Positions 40,601-50,843 of a stretch of 64,000 nucleotides of DNA are shown piece after piece (the first letter of the stretch is position 1; the number at the start of each line of letters is the position of its first letter). Source of the DNA: Bacteroidota bacterium (GTDB lineage: Bacteria > Bacteroidota > Ignavibacteria > Kryptoniales > JAKASW01). Both the position numbers and the translations under genes were made by a program. The stretch spans positions 33,779 to 97,778 of the forward strand of contig JAKAMG010000002.1 of NCBI GenBank assembly GCA_021812985.1. The letters are read 5' to 3'. Below the pieces are notes generated by a model that did not search any database, was not told the origin of the DNA, and saw nothing but the letters and a program-made list of their open reading frames with translations.

Positions 40601-40706
40601 GGACTCTTAGCTCAGTCCCCCAAGCGGGATTTCGTTCCGCTGATATTCGCGGAACTCAACTGGTTCAGAGCATCCGGATTCGAATGCTGTTCGATTTGGC
40701 AAGTCC
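40601..40706 (+). pseudogene. Decayed tRNA gene (partial tandem copy of downstream tRNA-Val, D-loop insertion)
   Basis: GGACTCTTAGCTCAG (40601-40615) and CTGGTTCAGAGC (40660-40671) match the 5' half of tRNA-Val, split by 44 nt; AAGTCC at 40701 can pair with GGACT; no normal anticodon or T arm. Confidence 0.5.
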
Positions 40707-40742
40707 TGGTTCTTTTGGAAATTTTGTTCTTATAATTCATCA

Positions 40743-40817
40743 GGGCTCTTAGCTCAGCTGGTTCAGAGCGCTTGCTTCACACGCAAGAGGTCACTGGTTC
40801 GAGTCCAGTAGAGCCCA
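40743..40817 (+). tRNA. tRNA-Val (anticodon CAC)
   Basis: 75 nt cloverleaf: GGGCTCT/AGAGCCC acceptor, GCTC/GAGC D stem, CTTGC-TTCACAC-GCAAG anticodon arm, ACTGG-TTCGAGT-CCAGT T arm; CCA not encoded. Confidence 0.96.
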
Positions 40818-40933
40818 CGGACTGAAGTGAAGTTTACATCTATGAAAAATCAAGAAGCGACACTAACGGAGGGGAAAGGGAGACTTTGATATTGGTTGCA
40901 ACAAAAAAGTCTCACTAGAAAGACGAGGATTAC

Positions 40934-41221
40934 ATGGAGAAGCTAAGTGGAATCCCCTCTGAGAAGAAGAGGATTCAGAAGAAACAGATCGAGAACCCGC
41001 TGAGTGACCTTCTCAGCGACGATATCTACGAAAAGCTAATCGAAAACAGCCTTCTGGATTACAAGGCAGTAAGAGACTATCAGATCAAGCGGCGCTTCAA
41101 GGACCTGCGGAACTACATGAGCGTCGGGGACGCGATAGAGAAAATCCAGGACGAGTACCCGTACCTGCGATTCGACACTATCAGGAAGATAGTCTACAAC
41201 GCTAAAGCAGAGAAAGAATAG
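40934..41221 (+). CDS. Small uncharacterised charged protein
   Basis: 95 aa ORF between tRNA-Val and a strong hairpin; Lys/Glu-rich helical sequence with MSVGDAIEKIQDEYPYLRFDTIRKIVYN (possible HTH). Confidence 0.6.
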   Translation: MEKLSGIPSEKKRIQKKQIENPLSDLLSDDIYEKLIENSLLDYKAVRDYQIKRRFKDLRNYMSVGDAIEKIQDEYPYLRFDTIRKIVYNAKAEKE

Positions 41222-41232
41222 GAAAATTTGAG

Positions 41233-41269
41233 TTAAGTCCTTCCGGTCCGGTTCGCCGGAAGGGCTTAA
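41233..41269 (+). terminator. Hairpin, probable terminator of the 95-aa ORF
   Basis: 14-bp stem TTAAGTCCTTCCGG/CCGGAAGGGCTTAA with one T-G wobble, 9-nt loop; T-rich GTTCGTTTTT follows after about 8 nt. Confidence 0.65.
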
Positions 41270-41402
41270 CCGTTGTTCGTTTTTGGGTGCGATTGGGGAA
41301 TTTCTAAGGAACAGTTCGGGTTCAGAGGATAGTAGCCGCCGTGTAGCTTATCGAGGCGACCTTCAATTTTGCGAAGACTGAGATGAGAGAAGGAGTTTTG
41401 CC

Positions 41403-42044
41403 ATGAAGTTATACGTTTCGAACAGTGATGAGTCCGTCCGTATGTTCAAGAACGATATCCTCGAGTTCTTTTCGCACGTCCATCCGTCTGTACCAGCCAT
41501 ACTTTATCTCCCCGTTGTTGGGTACATGTTCTACCGATCAGCCATCACCGGCATCAGCCTATACTACGTGTTCGCCCTTTTCGTCCTTGGCGTCATAGTG
41601 TGGAGTTTCACAGAGTACACGCTTCACCGCTTCGTGTTCCACCTGGTGCCGAAGAACGAATTCGGAAAGAAGATTCATTTCATGTTCCATGGCGTTCACC
41701 ATGATTACCCGAACGACTCAACGCGGCTAGTAATGCCCCCCGCCGTGAGCATACCTCTCGCGCTTCTTTTCTATTTTCTATTCATGAAGATACTCGGCGC
41801 GCACTATGTCCCCCCATTCTTCGCGGGATTCATAGGCGGATACCTCACGTATGACCTGACCCACTACGCGGTTCACCATTTTGGCCTGAAGGGGAAGGTC
41901 ACCCTTTACCTCAAACAGCACCACATGCGTCACCACTACATGGCCCCGGACACAAACTACGGAGTCAGCTCCCCGGCTTGGGACTTCATATTCGGTACTT
42001 ACCTGAAGCGGCAGAAGCAGGAGAGCGCCACGGCCCAAAGATGA
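41403..42044 (+). CDS. Fatty acid hydroxylase/sterol desaturase superfamily membrane protein
   Basis: 213 aa; His-box motifs HRFVFH, HFMFHGVHHDYP, HYAVHH, KQHHMRHHY. Confidence 0.9.
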   Translation: MKLYVSNSDESVRMFKNDILEFFSHVHPSVPAILYLPVVGYMFYRSAITGISLYYVFALFVLGVIVWSFTEYTLHRFVFHLVPKNEFGKKIHFMFHGVHHDYPNDSTRLVMPPAVSIPLALLFYFLFMKILGAHYVPPFFAGFIGGYLTYDLTHYAVHHFGLKGKVTLYLKQHHMRHHYMAPDTNYGVSSPAWDFIFGTYLKRQKQESATAQR

Positions 42045-42072
42045 TTAACCCATAAAAGTCATTTGAAAAGAG

Positions 42073-42097
42073 CGGCGCCATCAGCGCCGTTTTTTTC
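42073..42097 (+). terminator. Rho-independent terminator
   Basis: CGGCGC-CATCA-GCGCCG followed by a T run (42090-42096). Confidence 0.85.
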
Positions 42098-42123
42098 GCA
42101 GACGACGCACCGAGCTCCCTTCA

Positions 42124-42837
42124 TTACACGTATCCGGCGTTCTTCATGCTGAGATATCCGCCGGGGCCGACGATGATGTGATCGTGGACCGGGATGTCCA
42201 GGAACTCGCCTGAGTAAACGAGGTCCTTCGTGATCTGAATATCCTCCTTGCTCGGGTCGAGTTTTCCGCTCGGATGGTTGTGCACAACAATCACGCTCGC
42301 GGCTTCCTCGAGGATCGCGAACTTGAAGACCGCTCTTGCATCAACCAGGCTGGCGCTCAACGTCCCTTCCGTCATTGTCTTTACGCGCTTCACTCTACCG
42401 GAAGTGCTGAGTGCTATCACCTTGAAGATTTCCCTTTTCTCGCCTGCAAAGTCGGCCATGATGAATCTGTATACCGCTTCAGGATTGTTCAGTAGAGGAG
42501 TGTCCGTCACCGGCGTTTTCTGTACCCTCCTTCCAACTTCAAATGCCGCGGAAAGCGTAACCGCCTTCACAATGCCAATGCCGGAGATGCTGGAGAGTTC
42601 GAGAGCGTCTCTCATCGAAAGAAGAGAAAGTGAATTATCGAAGGCCATGAGGAGATCCCGCGCCACGTCGATGGCGGTGCGCGAACTCGTCTTCATTCGG
42701 GCGCCTGTCCTGAGGAGAATCGCAAGAAGTTCTACGTCTGTGAGCTTTGTGGCACCGCGCGAGAGAAGTTTTTCCCTCGGTTTTTCGCTCTCGGGCCATT
42801 CGCGGAGAGTTCGCGTGGTCGTGGATTTGTCAGACAT
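42124..42837 (-). CDS. radC: RadC-family JAB/MPN domain protein
   Basis: 237 aa; REKLLSRGATKLTDVELLAILLRTG, HNHPSGKLDPSKEDIQITKDL. Confidence 0.95.
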   Translation of the reverse strand: MSDKSTTTRTLREWPESEKPREKLLSRGATKLTDVELLAILLRTGARMKTSSRTAIDVARDLLMAFDNSLSLLSMRDALELSSISGIGIVKAVTLSAAFEVGRRVQKTPVTDTPLLNNPEAVYRFIMADFAGEKREIFKVIALSTSGRVKRVKTMTEGTLSASLVDARAVFKFAILEEAASVIVVHNHPSGKLDPSKEDIQITKDLVYSGEFLDIPVHDHIIVGPGGYLSMKNAGYV

Positions 42838-42883
42838 CGCAGCCCCCTGCTTTTGTTGAAAATCCGTTGTATCGCGTTGAAGT

Positions 42884-44821
42884 CTATTTCGGATTGACTT
42901 CGCCTAGATCGACTACGGCTCCTTTCGTGAACTGAAGAATATGGAGAAAGCGGTTGGAATTGTCGTCGCCAAACGAAATAGTCGAGTGGAGTCCCTGATA
43001 GACTTCGCCTTTCAACGACGACTGGATGGAGGAGCGTGTCAGGTTGCCGGTCCTAATCAGATTTAGAATCGCGTTCGTGACATCGTAACCATAGGCAATT
43101 GTCCTGTCCAATTCCGCATCGGAAATCTGGGAGAGAGAATCCGTCACCGCGGCATATCCTCCATCCGACGTATTCAGATAAGTGTCGCTGCAGAATATGA
43201 CGCCGTCAATATACGCGTCGTTGGTGGAGAGCTGGTTCAGGTCATACCAGTCATCAGTGCCGATGAGTTGAGTCTTGATGTTGTAGTATGCCAGCTGTGC
43301 ACCCAGGACTCCGATGTCTTTCGACGACGTGAGCGGGACAAAAATCGCATCGAGCGATCTCAGCGCGTCGAAATCGCCAAGAGACTTGACGATAGTCACC
43401 GGTACGCCGAGCGAGTCCGCGACCCGGACAGGATCTTTCCCGAAAAGATCGTAAGCATCCACGGCGGCTGTCGAATGGCCCAGCGAGTCAACATACGCCG
43501 GCGGGAGGAGAGGTCTGATCTTTTGTTGAACGGCAGGTGTAATTCTGCCGATGTTCACGTACGGTTCGCCTTCGAGTGCGGCGGCCGATTTTATTTCCTC
43601 TATAGGGAGGGAAAGATCCGTCGACCCGCTCTCGAAATACGCCACCGCCAAAGGAGGCACGCCGAGTGAATCAAGCCTATTCGTAAAGTATTCGGAGATC
43701 GTCTTACCGTACGCGTCCGTAGGCGCAAGGATAGCGATCCGCTTCGCGTGGAGAACGTTCACGGCGTAGTCGGCCATCGCCTCGGCTCTCGTTTTGAAAT
43801 CCGGATTCGCCTGAAAAACATAAGGATGGTTTTTTGTGAGCCCAACCTGAGTCGCGGTCGGCGAAATCATGGCAATCTTCTGCTGGTCGGCCACCTTCGC
43901 CAGGGCGGAAACATCGCCGCTGTAGACAGGACCCACGATTGCCTTGATTGTTGTATCAGACGTGATGGATAGCATGTCCGAATAAAGGTTCTGTATTACT
44001 CCGCCGTAGTTTTTGAGCACAAGCCCAACCTTTGTTGACGCATTGGCGTTGTAATCGTCCAGCGCTAGCTGTATTCCAAGCAGAAGTCTGTCCCCCACGC
44101 CGTTGCCATACTCCAACGGAAGGAGCGCGGCAATCTTCACTTCGGCTTTGCCGAGTGAACTGTCGGCCGATATTCTTGACATCCATCTGTTGATTTCAGC
44201 GCTTCCGATTCCCGGAGTCGGGTAACGATCGAGGAACTCCTGCAGCATCGCCCGAACATTGGGAAGCTTGTCTGAGAAGTATGCTCGTCTGGCAAATCCG
44301 ATGGCCACGGTCATCGATGAGAGCCTGGAGTGGCAGGTTTCGAACAGCTGTTCTATGTCCGCAAATCCTAGATTGTTTGACACGAGTGAATGGAGGCTGG
44401 CGGCGGCCTGATCCCTCGTCACCTGATTCCCGGAGGAATCGACAGCGAGTATGAATTCCGAGGCTGCAGCCTGGTATTGGCCGAGCTCATAGTAATCAGC
44501 GCCGAGTATGTAAACCATATCAAATCTGTGCTCGTCGCCTGGAAGGCGTGAGAGAAATGTGTCGACCGTCGCCGCCGATTCCGAATATTCCCTCAGGTTG
44601 AAGAGACTCCGCGCTCCGTAATAATACGCCTCGGCTGAACGCTGGTTGAGCGAATCTTGCATCACCTGCCTGAAATAAAGGAGTGCCGTGGAATAGTCTC
44701 CCTGCCTATAGCTCTGCAGTCCCAGAGTGTAGCCCGTCTCGGCAGACTGGCTGAACTGCACCTGTGACATTGCGGAGGAGGAGAAGAGGAGAACGAGTGA
44801 TACGGCGAGCGATTTAATCAT
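42884..44821 (-). CDS. TPR plus periplasmic-binding-protein (Leu/Ile/Val-binding-like) fusion
   Basis: 645 aa; signal peptide, N-terminal TPR-like helices, then KAIVGPVYSGDVSALAKVADQQKIAMISPTATQVGLTKNHPYVFQANPDFKTRAEAMADYAV. Confidence 0.8.
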   Translation of the reverse strand: MIKSLAVSLVLLFSSSAMSQVQFSQSAETGYTLGLQSYRQGDYSTALLYFRQVMQDSLNQRSAEAYYYGARSLFNLREYSESAATVDTFLSRLPGDEHRFDMVYILGADYYELGQYQAAASEFILAVDSSGNQVTRDQAAASLHSLVSNNLGFADIEQLFETCHSRLSSMTVAIGFARRAYFSDKLPNVRAMLQEFLDRYPTPGIGSAEINRWMSRISADSSLGKAEVKIAALLPLEYGNGVGDRLLLGIQLALDDYNANASTKVGLVLKNYGGVIQNLYSDMLSITSDTTIKAIVGPVYSGDVSALAKVADQQKIAMISPTATQVGLTKNHPYVFQANPDFKTRAEAMADYAVNVLHAKRIAILAPTDAYGKTISEYFTNRLDSLGVPPLAVAYFESGSTDLSLPIEEIKSAAALEGEPYVNIGRITPAVQQKIRPLLPPAYVDSLGHSTAAVDAYDLFGKDPVRVADSLGVPVTIVKSLGDFDALRSLDAIFVPLTSSKDIGVLGAQLAYYNIKTQLIGTDDWYDLNQLSTNDAYIDGVIFCSDTYLNTSDGGYAAVTDSLSQISDAELDRTIAYGYDVTNAILNLIRTGNLTRSSIQSSLKGEVYQGLHSTISFGDDNSNRFLHILQFTKGAVVDLGEVNPK

Positions 44822-45723
44822 GAGCGTCGTTTTCGCTTTCTCGTGTACTTCGACATTTTTTCGAGCGTCTCGCCATCGTCCTCGACTATGGCATCGGCAC
44901 CGGCGAGCTCGTCAAAAATATTTCGCGCCTTCTCAATCTCGCCGATTGTGCTGTAGAGATTCGCCAGCGATTGTAGGACTTCCGCGCTCCTGGGATTGAG
45001 GTTGAGTGCGCGGGTGAGGTAAAACTCGGACTCGTCCGCCTTTCCGAGCTCGAGGAGTATCTTGCCGCACATAAGCCAGCCCGGATAGAAATCAGGATCC
45101 GTGTCTATCAGCAGAGTGAATTCCTCGAGGGCTTCGCGGAGATCACCGAGGAGATAGTAGGCTGTCGCCAGATCGAGCCGGAACTCGACGGACGCTTCGT
45201 TAACGCCCAGCTCTCTCTTGAAATATTTTATCGCGGCGGGAAAGTTTTTCTGCTTGAGGTAGATCCTCCCGAGAAGCCCGTTAGCGTCAGGGTACTTTGC
45301 GTCGTTTCGGAGTACCTGCTTCACTTCGGAAGCAGCGTCATCGAACGCGTTTTCGTCGAGGAATATTGTGGCGAGGGCGAGGTGAACGCTCGGATTCCGC
45401 CATGAGTCGAGTCTGCGTAGAAGAGGAAACGCCTTCTCCGTCTCTCCAAGATTGAAGTAGAGGCTCCCGAGGGCGTATACCAGCTTGTTGTTTTCAGGCA
45501 TCCTCTCGAGACCGCTGACGAGAAGTCGTTCCGCGGCCGTGTAACTGTGGAGTCCAATGTAGACTTCCGCAAGTTTCAGGTACGCGTCGGCATTGGCCGG
45601 ATCGTTCGCGATCACCCTTCTCAGGATCTGAATCGCGTGGAGCGGCTTGTCTTCACCGAGGAACCCCACCGCCTCATCAATGAGGAGCTTTAACGATTCG
45701 CCGGACCTTTCCGATAATCCCAT
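44818..45723 (-). CDS. Tetratricopeptide-repeat protein
   Basis: 301 aa, consecutive TPRs (ANADAYLKLAEVYIGLHSYTAAERLLVSGLERMPEN...). Confidence 0.9.
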   Translation of the reverse strand: MGLSERSGESLKLLIDEAVGFLGEDKPLHAIQILRRVIANDPANADAYLKLAEVYIGLHSYTAAERLLVSGLERMPENNKLVYALGSLYFNLGETEKAFPLLRRLDSWRNPSVHLALATIFLDENAFDDAASEVKQVLRNDAKYPDANGLLGRIYLKQKNFPAAIKYFKRELGVNEASVEFRLDLATAYYLLGDLREALEEFTLLIDTDPDFYPGWLMCGKILLELGKADESEFYLTRALNLNPRSAEVLQSLANLYSTIGEIEKARNIFDELAGADAIVEDDGETLEKMSKYTRKRKRRS

Positions 45724-45773
45724 TCGTTCAGACCTCGGTTCTCACCGGAAAATAAACCCGCGTGTCCAAAGAA

Positions 45774-47306
45774 TCACTCCCATTCGATCGTGGCGGGAGG
45801 CTTGCTGCTAATGTCGTATACCACGCGGTTAACGCCGCGGACCTCGTTTATAATACGCCCCGAAACCTTAGCGAGAAGATCATACGGCATCTGGGCCCAA
45901 TCAGCAGTCATCCCGTCCTCGCTTGTGACTGCGCGTAGTGCAATGGTATACTCGTAAGTCCGCTCGTCACCCATCACTCCGACAGACTGTACCGGGAGAA
46001 GGACCGCAAACGCCTGCCAGATGTCGGTGTAAATCCCGTGCTTTTTGATCTCATCAATGAATATTTCATCCGCATCGCGGAGTATCTCAAGCTTTTCAGG
46101 TGTGATGTCGCTCAGTATTCTCACTGCAAGTCCCGGCCCCGGGAACGGATGGCGCGTTATAACCTCTTCCGAGATGCCGAGCGCGCGCCCGACTTGCCTG
46201 ACTTCGTCCTTGAACAAGAGTCGGAAAGGTTCGATAAGCTTCAGCTTCATAACTTCGGGAAGCCCGCCGACATTGTGGTGAGTCTTGATTTTCGCCGAGG
46301 GTCCTTTGTGCGACTGCGATTCTATCACGTCAGGATAGAGAGTGCCCTGTGCCAGGAACTTCACGTCGCTGATCTCGTGCGCCACCTTCTCGAACACCTC
46401 GATGAATGTGTTTCCGATGATCTTCCTCTTCTTCTCGGGATCGGTGACGCCGCGGAGCTTCTCAAGGAACGTGCTCGTCGCGTCAACGTAATGAAGATTG
46501 ATATCGAACGTCTTCCTGAAGTATTCGACGACCTTCCTGCTCTCGTCCTTTCTCATGACGCCGTTGTCGATGTGGACGGCATGAAGCTGCGTCCCGATTG
46601 CCTTGTGAAGGAGAACTGCCGCTACGGCAGAGTCAACCCCGCCGCTCATCGCGCAAATGACCTTATCGTTACCGACCGCGGCTCTGACGTTCCGCACGGT
46701 GTCCTCGATGAAATTTCCCGGTTCCCAGTCCGCTTTGCAGCCGCAGACCTTGAAAACGAAATTTCCGAGTATCTCCTTCCCCTTCGAGGTGTGTACCACC
46801 TCAGGATGGAACTGCACGCCAAATGTCTTTCGCTCTTCAGACCTAACGGCGGCTATCGGCGAGTTATCCGTATGAGCGATCGGAACAAAGCCGGCAGGGA
46901 GTTTCGTAACCTTGTCTGCATGGCTCATCCACACCTTCGATACATCACCTATGCCATGGAAGATGTCCTTCGAATCGTCAACGACGAGCATGGCCTTGCC
47001 AAATTCCTGGTGTGCCGACCTGTCCACTTCGCCACCGAGAAGGTGAGCGATGACCTGAAGCCCGTAGCAGATGCCGAAGATAGGTATCCCTGTTTCGAAG
47101 ATCCGCTTGTCCGGGAGTGGTGCCCCTGTCTGATATACGCTTGACGGACCGCCGGATAGTATTACCCCCTTCGGGGCAAGTTCAACAATCTTTTCGTATG
47201 GGTAGTCGAAATTCTCGACAAGGCTGAGGACATTCAATTCGCGTACACGGCGGGCAATTAACTGCGTGTACTGCGCACCGAAATCCAAAATTAGAATTTT
47301 ATCCAT
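45774..47306 (-). CDS. guaA: GMP synthase (glutamine-hydrolysing)
   Basis: 510 aa; [67 protein letters not shown]. Confidence 0.98.
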   Translation of the reverse strand: MDKILILDFGAQYTQLIARRVRELNVLSLVENFDYPYEKIVELAPKGVILSGGPSSVYQTGAPLPDKRIFETGIPIFGICYGLQVIAHLLGGEVDRSAHQEFGKAMLVVDDSKDIFHGIGDVSKVWMSHADKVTKLPAGFVPIAHTDNSPIAAVRSEERKTFGVQFHPEVVHTSKGKEILGNFVFKVCGCKADWEPGNFIEDTVRNVRAAVGNDKVICAMSGGVDSAVAAVLLHKAIGTQLHAVHIDNGVMRKDESRKVVEYFRKTFDINLHYVDATSTFLEKLRGVTDPEKKRKIIGNTFIEVFEKVAHEISDVKFLAQGTLYPDVIESQSHKGPSAKIKTHHNVGGLPEVMKLKLIEPFRLLFKDEVRQVGRALGISEEVITRHPFPGPGLAVRILSDITPEKLEILRDADEIFIDEIKKHGIYTDIWQAFAVLLPVQSVGVMGDERTYEYTIALRAVTSEDGMTADWAQMPYDLLAKVSGRIINEVRGVNRVVYDISSKPPATIEWE

Positions 47307-47406
47307 TTCTCAAGGGACCTACAAGTCTAAAACGGGAAACCACAAAAAGGATTCAAACAAGCGCCAAACAAATCGATGCTTTGATCGGGACATCTCACCG
47401 AGAGCT

Positions 47407-48747
47407 TCACTTCCCAAACTGCTTCAGAAATTCCACGTACGAGTCGAGCTCGGCGCGAGTGCGCTTCTCTGTAACGGCCACGAGCAGGCCCTTCTCAGAT
47501 GGGTTAAGCTTCTCGACATCGACACCAGCAAGGATATTCTTGGGCAGCCCCGCTTCCACTATCGTCTTAGCCGGAACAGGGGTCGAGACAAGAAACTCGT
47601 TAAAAAAGGGCTGCGAGTATTTAAGTTTGAAACCGGGTATCCTGGCGATCTGCGCGGCGAGATAATGCGCCTTGGCGCTCGACTGCTCCGCCACCTCACG
47701 TACGCCCTGCTTTCCCATAAGAGACATGTAAATCGTGGAGGCAAGCATCATCAGACCTTCGTTCGTACAAATGTTTGACGTCGCCTTTTCGCGCCTGATC
47801 TGCTGCTCGCGTGTCTGAAGGGTCAGCACGAAACCGCGGTTACCTTCCGCGTCGACTGTCACACCGGCGAGTCTTCCAGGGAGCCTGCGGATGAGCGCGT
47901 CTTTAACTGCAAAGATGCCGAGGAAGGGCCCGCCAAAACTTTGTGAAATACCTAGAGACTGCCCCTCACCTACGACGACATCAGCGCCGTAATCACCCGG
48001 TGCGGCAAGGAGACCAAGCGAGATGGGAGAAGCGTCAACCACGTAAAGGGCGCCCTTCGCGTGCGCTATCTCACCCAGCGCGTAAACGTCGCTTAGTGTC
48101 CCGACGAAAGAAGGCTGCTGAACCAGAACCGCCGCAGTCGTCTCGTCCACTGATTTTCTTAGAGCGTCAAGGTCGGCTACCCCATCCTTCGAAGGTATCT
48201 CGACAATTTCAAAGCCCTGGCCATGCACGTATGTTCTCACCACCTGCAGATACAGGGGGTTTATCGGATCAGCTGCGATAATTTTCTTCCTTCCGGTATA
48301 TGCGACGGCCAGGAGAGCCGCTTCCGCGAGCCCGCTCCCCGCATCGTAAAGGGACGCGTTAGAGACGTCCATTCCCGTGAGCCTGCAGATCATCGTCTGA
48401 TACTCGTAGATCGATTGAAGAGTTCCCTGACTTACCTCCGCCTGATACGGGGTGTAGGCAGTGTAGAACTCGGATCTTCCGAGAAGGGCACCGATTGCAG
48501 AGGGAATAAAATGATCGTATGCCCCCGCGCCGAGAAACGAAACGGCTTCGGCGGTGTTTATGTTTTTGCCCGCGAGGGTAGAGACATGCTTCGTAACCTC
48601 AAGCTCGCTCATCGCGGAAGGAATCTTCAGGTCGGCTTTGAGCCTTATCTCCTGAGGTATATCCTTAATAAGTTCTTCAAAATCTCTGACCCCGATTGCC
48701 GCAAGCATCTCCCGACGGTCATCGTCGGTATTCGGATAATACGCCAC
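47407..48747 (-). CDS. gcvPA: Glycine dehydrogenase (decarboxylating) subunit 1
   Basis: 446 aa; FLGAGAYDHFIPSAIGALLGRSEFYTAYTPYQAEVSQGTLQSIYEYQTMICRLTGMDVSNASLYD. Confidence 0.97.
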   Translation of the reverse strand: MAYYPNTDDDRREMLAAIGVRDFEELIKDIPQEIRLKADLKIPSAMSELEVTKHVSTLAGKNINTAEAVSFLGAGAYDHFIPSAIGALLGRSEFYTAYTPYQAEVSQGTLQSIYEYQTMICRLTGMDVSNASLYDAGSGLAEAALLAVAYTGRKKIIAADPINPLYLQVVRTYVHGQGFEIVEIPSKDGVADLDALRKSVDETTAAVLVQQPSFVGTLSDVYALGEIAHAKGALYVVDASPISLGLLAAPGDYGADVVVGEGQSLGISQSFGGPFLGIFAVKDALIRRLPGRLAGVTVDAEGNRGFVLTLQTREQQIRREKATSNICTNEGLMMLASTIYMSLMGKQGVREVAEQSSAKAHYLAAQIARIPGFKLKYSQPFFNEFLVSTPVPAKTIVEAGLPKNILAGVDVEKLNPSEKGLLVAVTEKRTRAELDSYVEFLKQFGK

Positions 48748-48849
48748 TTTTTTCTCCGTTATGTAACAGAAATGGATTCAGGAGCCGGCCGGGCAGATCT
48801 TACCGCGACGGACTTCTTCTCGCTTCAAATTACTCACTTCAATTTCAAA

Positions 48850-49230
48850 TTAATGTCCGACCATCTCGCCATACTTGGCCGCGTCAAGGAGAGTGTTCAC
48901 CTCAGAAGCGTCCGCCATCCTTACTTTGATCATCCAGCCGCCTTCATAAGGTTCCTTGTTTACCACTTCGGGGGAGTCTTTCAACGTCTCGTTTATCTCG
49001 ACAACCTCTCCGCTTACAGGCGCAAACAAATCGGATACGGTCTTGACTGCTTCTATCGTTCCGAATTGCTTCCCCTGCTGCAGCTTCGTTCCGACCGCCG
49101 GAAGCTCGACGAAGACCACGTCGCCAAGTTCGCCCTGGGCATATTCAGTTATGCCGACCACGCCGGTGCCTGCTTCGACACGAACCCACTCGTGATCCTT
49201 TGTGTACTTCAGATTTGACGGGAATTCCAT
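48850..49230 (-). CDS. gcvH: Glycine cleavage system H protein
   Basis: 126 aa; YTKDHEWVRVE, lipoyl-lysine region FGTIEAVKTVSDLFAPVSGEV. Confidence 0.97.
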   Translation of the reverse strand: MEFPSNLKYTKDHEWVRVEAGTGVVGITEYAQGELGDVVFVELPAVGTKLQQGKQFGTIEAVKTVSDLFAPVSGEVVEINETLKDSPEVVNKEPYEGGWMIKVRMADASEVNTLLDAAKYGEMVGH

Positions 49231-49409
49231 TTTTTCTCCTTAGACAGATTAGATCGTAGATGGCGGACTACACTTCGGCCGACATTAGAGGGTCACGCCG
49301 CACAAACCGCCCGGACAAATGTTAAAGGAACTTACTCAGAAACTCAAACCGATGGAGGCCGCGAAACACGCCCGTGCATGTAAGTCACGAGCGAACCAGC
49401 CCGGGGTCC

Positions 49410-50750
49410 TCAGTCGGCAAAATTGAAGGACTCCAGGAAGTGCGTGTCGAAGTCTCCCTTCCTGAAGCGCTCGTCTTTCATAACTTTCATGTGGAATGGG
49501 ATCGTGGTCGCCACGCCCTCCACGATAAACTCTTCGAGAGCCCTGGACATCCTGTCGATAGCCTCCTCGCGGCTCGATCCGAACGCAATCAGCTTGGCGA
49601 GAAGCGAATCGTAATACGGCGGGACCCTGTAGCCGACATAGATATGCGAGTCGGTCCTCACTCCGTAACCTCCGGGCACGTGCAAACCGGTTATCGTACC
49701 GGGATTGGGACGAAAGTCCTTGAACGGATCCTCGGCGTTGATACGGCACTCTATAGCGTGGCCGGTCTGCTTCAGTTTCTTCTTCCCTACCTTTGCTCCG
49801 GCGGCAACGTGTATCTGCTCTTTCACGAGGTCGAGACCGGTCACCTGCTCTGTCACAGGATGCTCCACCTGTATCCTCGTGTTCATTTCCATGAAATAAA
49901 AATTCTTGTGCTTGTCGACCAGGAACTCAATAGTTCCTGCGCCTTCGTACCTGACGCTCTTGGCCCCCTTCACCGCAGCAGCGCCCATTCTCTCGCGCAG
50001 GTCGGGGTCCACTACCGGGGAGGGCGACTCCTCGATCAGTTTCTGGTGCCTCCGCTGTATGGAACACTCGCGTTCACCGAGATGTATCACTTCTCCATGC
50101 TGGTCGCCGAGCACCTGGAACTCCACATGGCGTGGTCCCTCGACGTATTTCTCTATATAGACGCCGCCGTTGCCGAAGGCCGACTCGGCTTCCGTACGCG
50201 CCATGTTGAACTGTCTTTCAAACTCATCCTCGTTCCAGGCGAGCCTCATTCCCTTTCCGCCGCCGCCTGCGGTAGCTTTTATGATTACGGGGTATCCAAT
50301 CGAACCCGCAACTTCCCTGGCGGCCTTCACGTCATCGATTATGCCGTCGCTTCCCGGCACGACGGGCACACCGGCCTTCCGCATCGTGTCTTTGGCCGAC
50401 GCCTTGTCACCCATCATGGTTATCATGTCCGGCTTCGGACCGATGAATTTTATTCCGCTGCTCTCGCAGATTTCAGAGAACTTTGCGTTCTCGGAAAGAA
50501 ATCCATAGCCAGGATGGACAGCGTCGGCGTTGGTTATTTCCGCGGCAGCGATAATACGTGGGATGTTGAGGTAGCTCTCACGGCCCGGAGGGGGGCCTAT
50601 GCATACCGCCTCGTCGGCGAAACGAACATGCAGCGAATCACGATCTGCTTCCGAGTAAACGGCTACCGTCTTTATGCCGAGCTCTCTGCAGCTTCGTATC
50701 ACCCTAAGGGCGATTTCGCCTCTATTTGCAATCAGTATCTTATTGAACAA
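49410..50750 (-). CDS. accC: Acetyl-CoA carboxylase biotin carboxylase subunit
   Basis: 446 aa; [60 protein letters not shown]. Confidence 0.98.
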   Translation of the reverse strand: MFNKILIANRGEIALRVIRSCRELGIKTVAVYSEADRDSLHVRFADEAVCIGPPPGRESYLNIPRIIAAAEITNADAVHPGYGFLSENAKFSEICESSGIKFIGPKPDMITMMGDKASAKDTMRKAGVPVVPGSDGIIDDVKAAREVAGSIGYPVIIKATAGGGGKGMRLAWNEDEFERQFNMARTEAESAFGNGGVYIEKYVEGPRHVEFQVLGDQHGEVIHLGERECSIQRRHQKLIEESPSPVVDPDLRERMGAAAVKGAKSVRYEGAGTIEFLVDKHKNFYFMEMNTRIQVEHPVTEQVTGLDLVKEQIHVAAGAKVGKKKLKQTGHAIECRINAEDPFKDFRPNPGTITGLHVPGGYGVRTDSHIYVGYRVPPYYDSLLAKLIAFGSSREEAIDRMSRALEEFIVEGVATTIPFHMKVMKDERFRKGDFDTHFLESFNFAD

Positions 50751-50843
50751 TGGGACTCCCAGATTTCGGATTTCGAATGTCGAATATCGGATTCATGATT
50801 CACAATGCGCGAACCGAAATTCGAAATAAGGACAAACTGCTCA

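Noticed and set aside
40601-40817. Intron-containing functional tRNA
   Set aside because: The insertion is in the D loop, not the anticodon loop, no group I intron core fits in 44 nt, and the upstream copy lacks anticodon and T arms; a decayed duplicate is simpler.
46038-47144. 368-aa plus-strand ORF opposite guaA
   Set aside because: Antisense to a textbook GMP synthase; composition (Arg/His/Leu-rich) typical of a shadow ORF.
48748-48850. Possible glycine riboswitch upstream of gcvPA
   Set aside because: Interval is short and lacks the conserved glycine-riboswitch core elements I know.
48223-49218. 331-aa plus-strand ORF spanning antisense of gcvPA, the intergenic gap and gcvH
   Set aside because: Crosses two confident genes in antisense; no domain.
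49374-50798. 474-aa plus-strand ORF opposite accC, longer than accC itself
   Set aside because: Shadow ORF caused by codon bias antisense to a clear biotin carboxylase; no recognisable domain.
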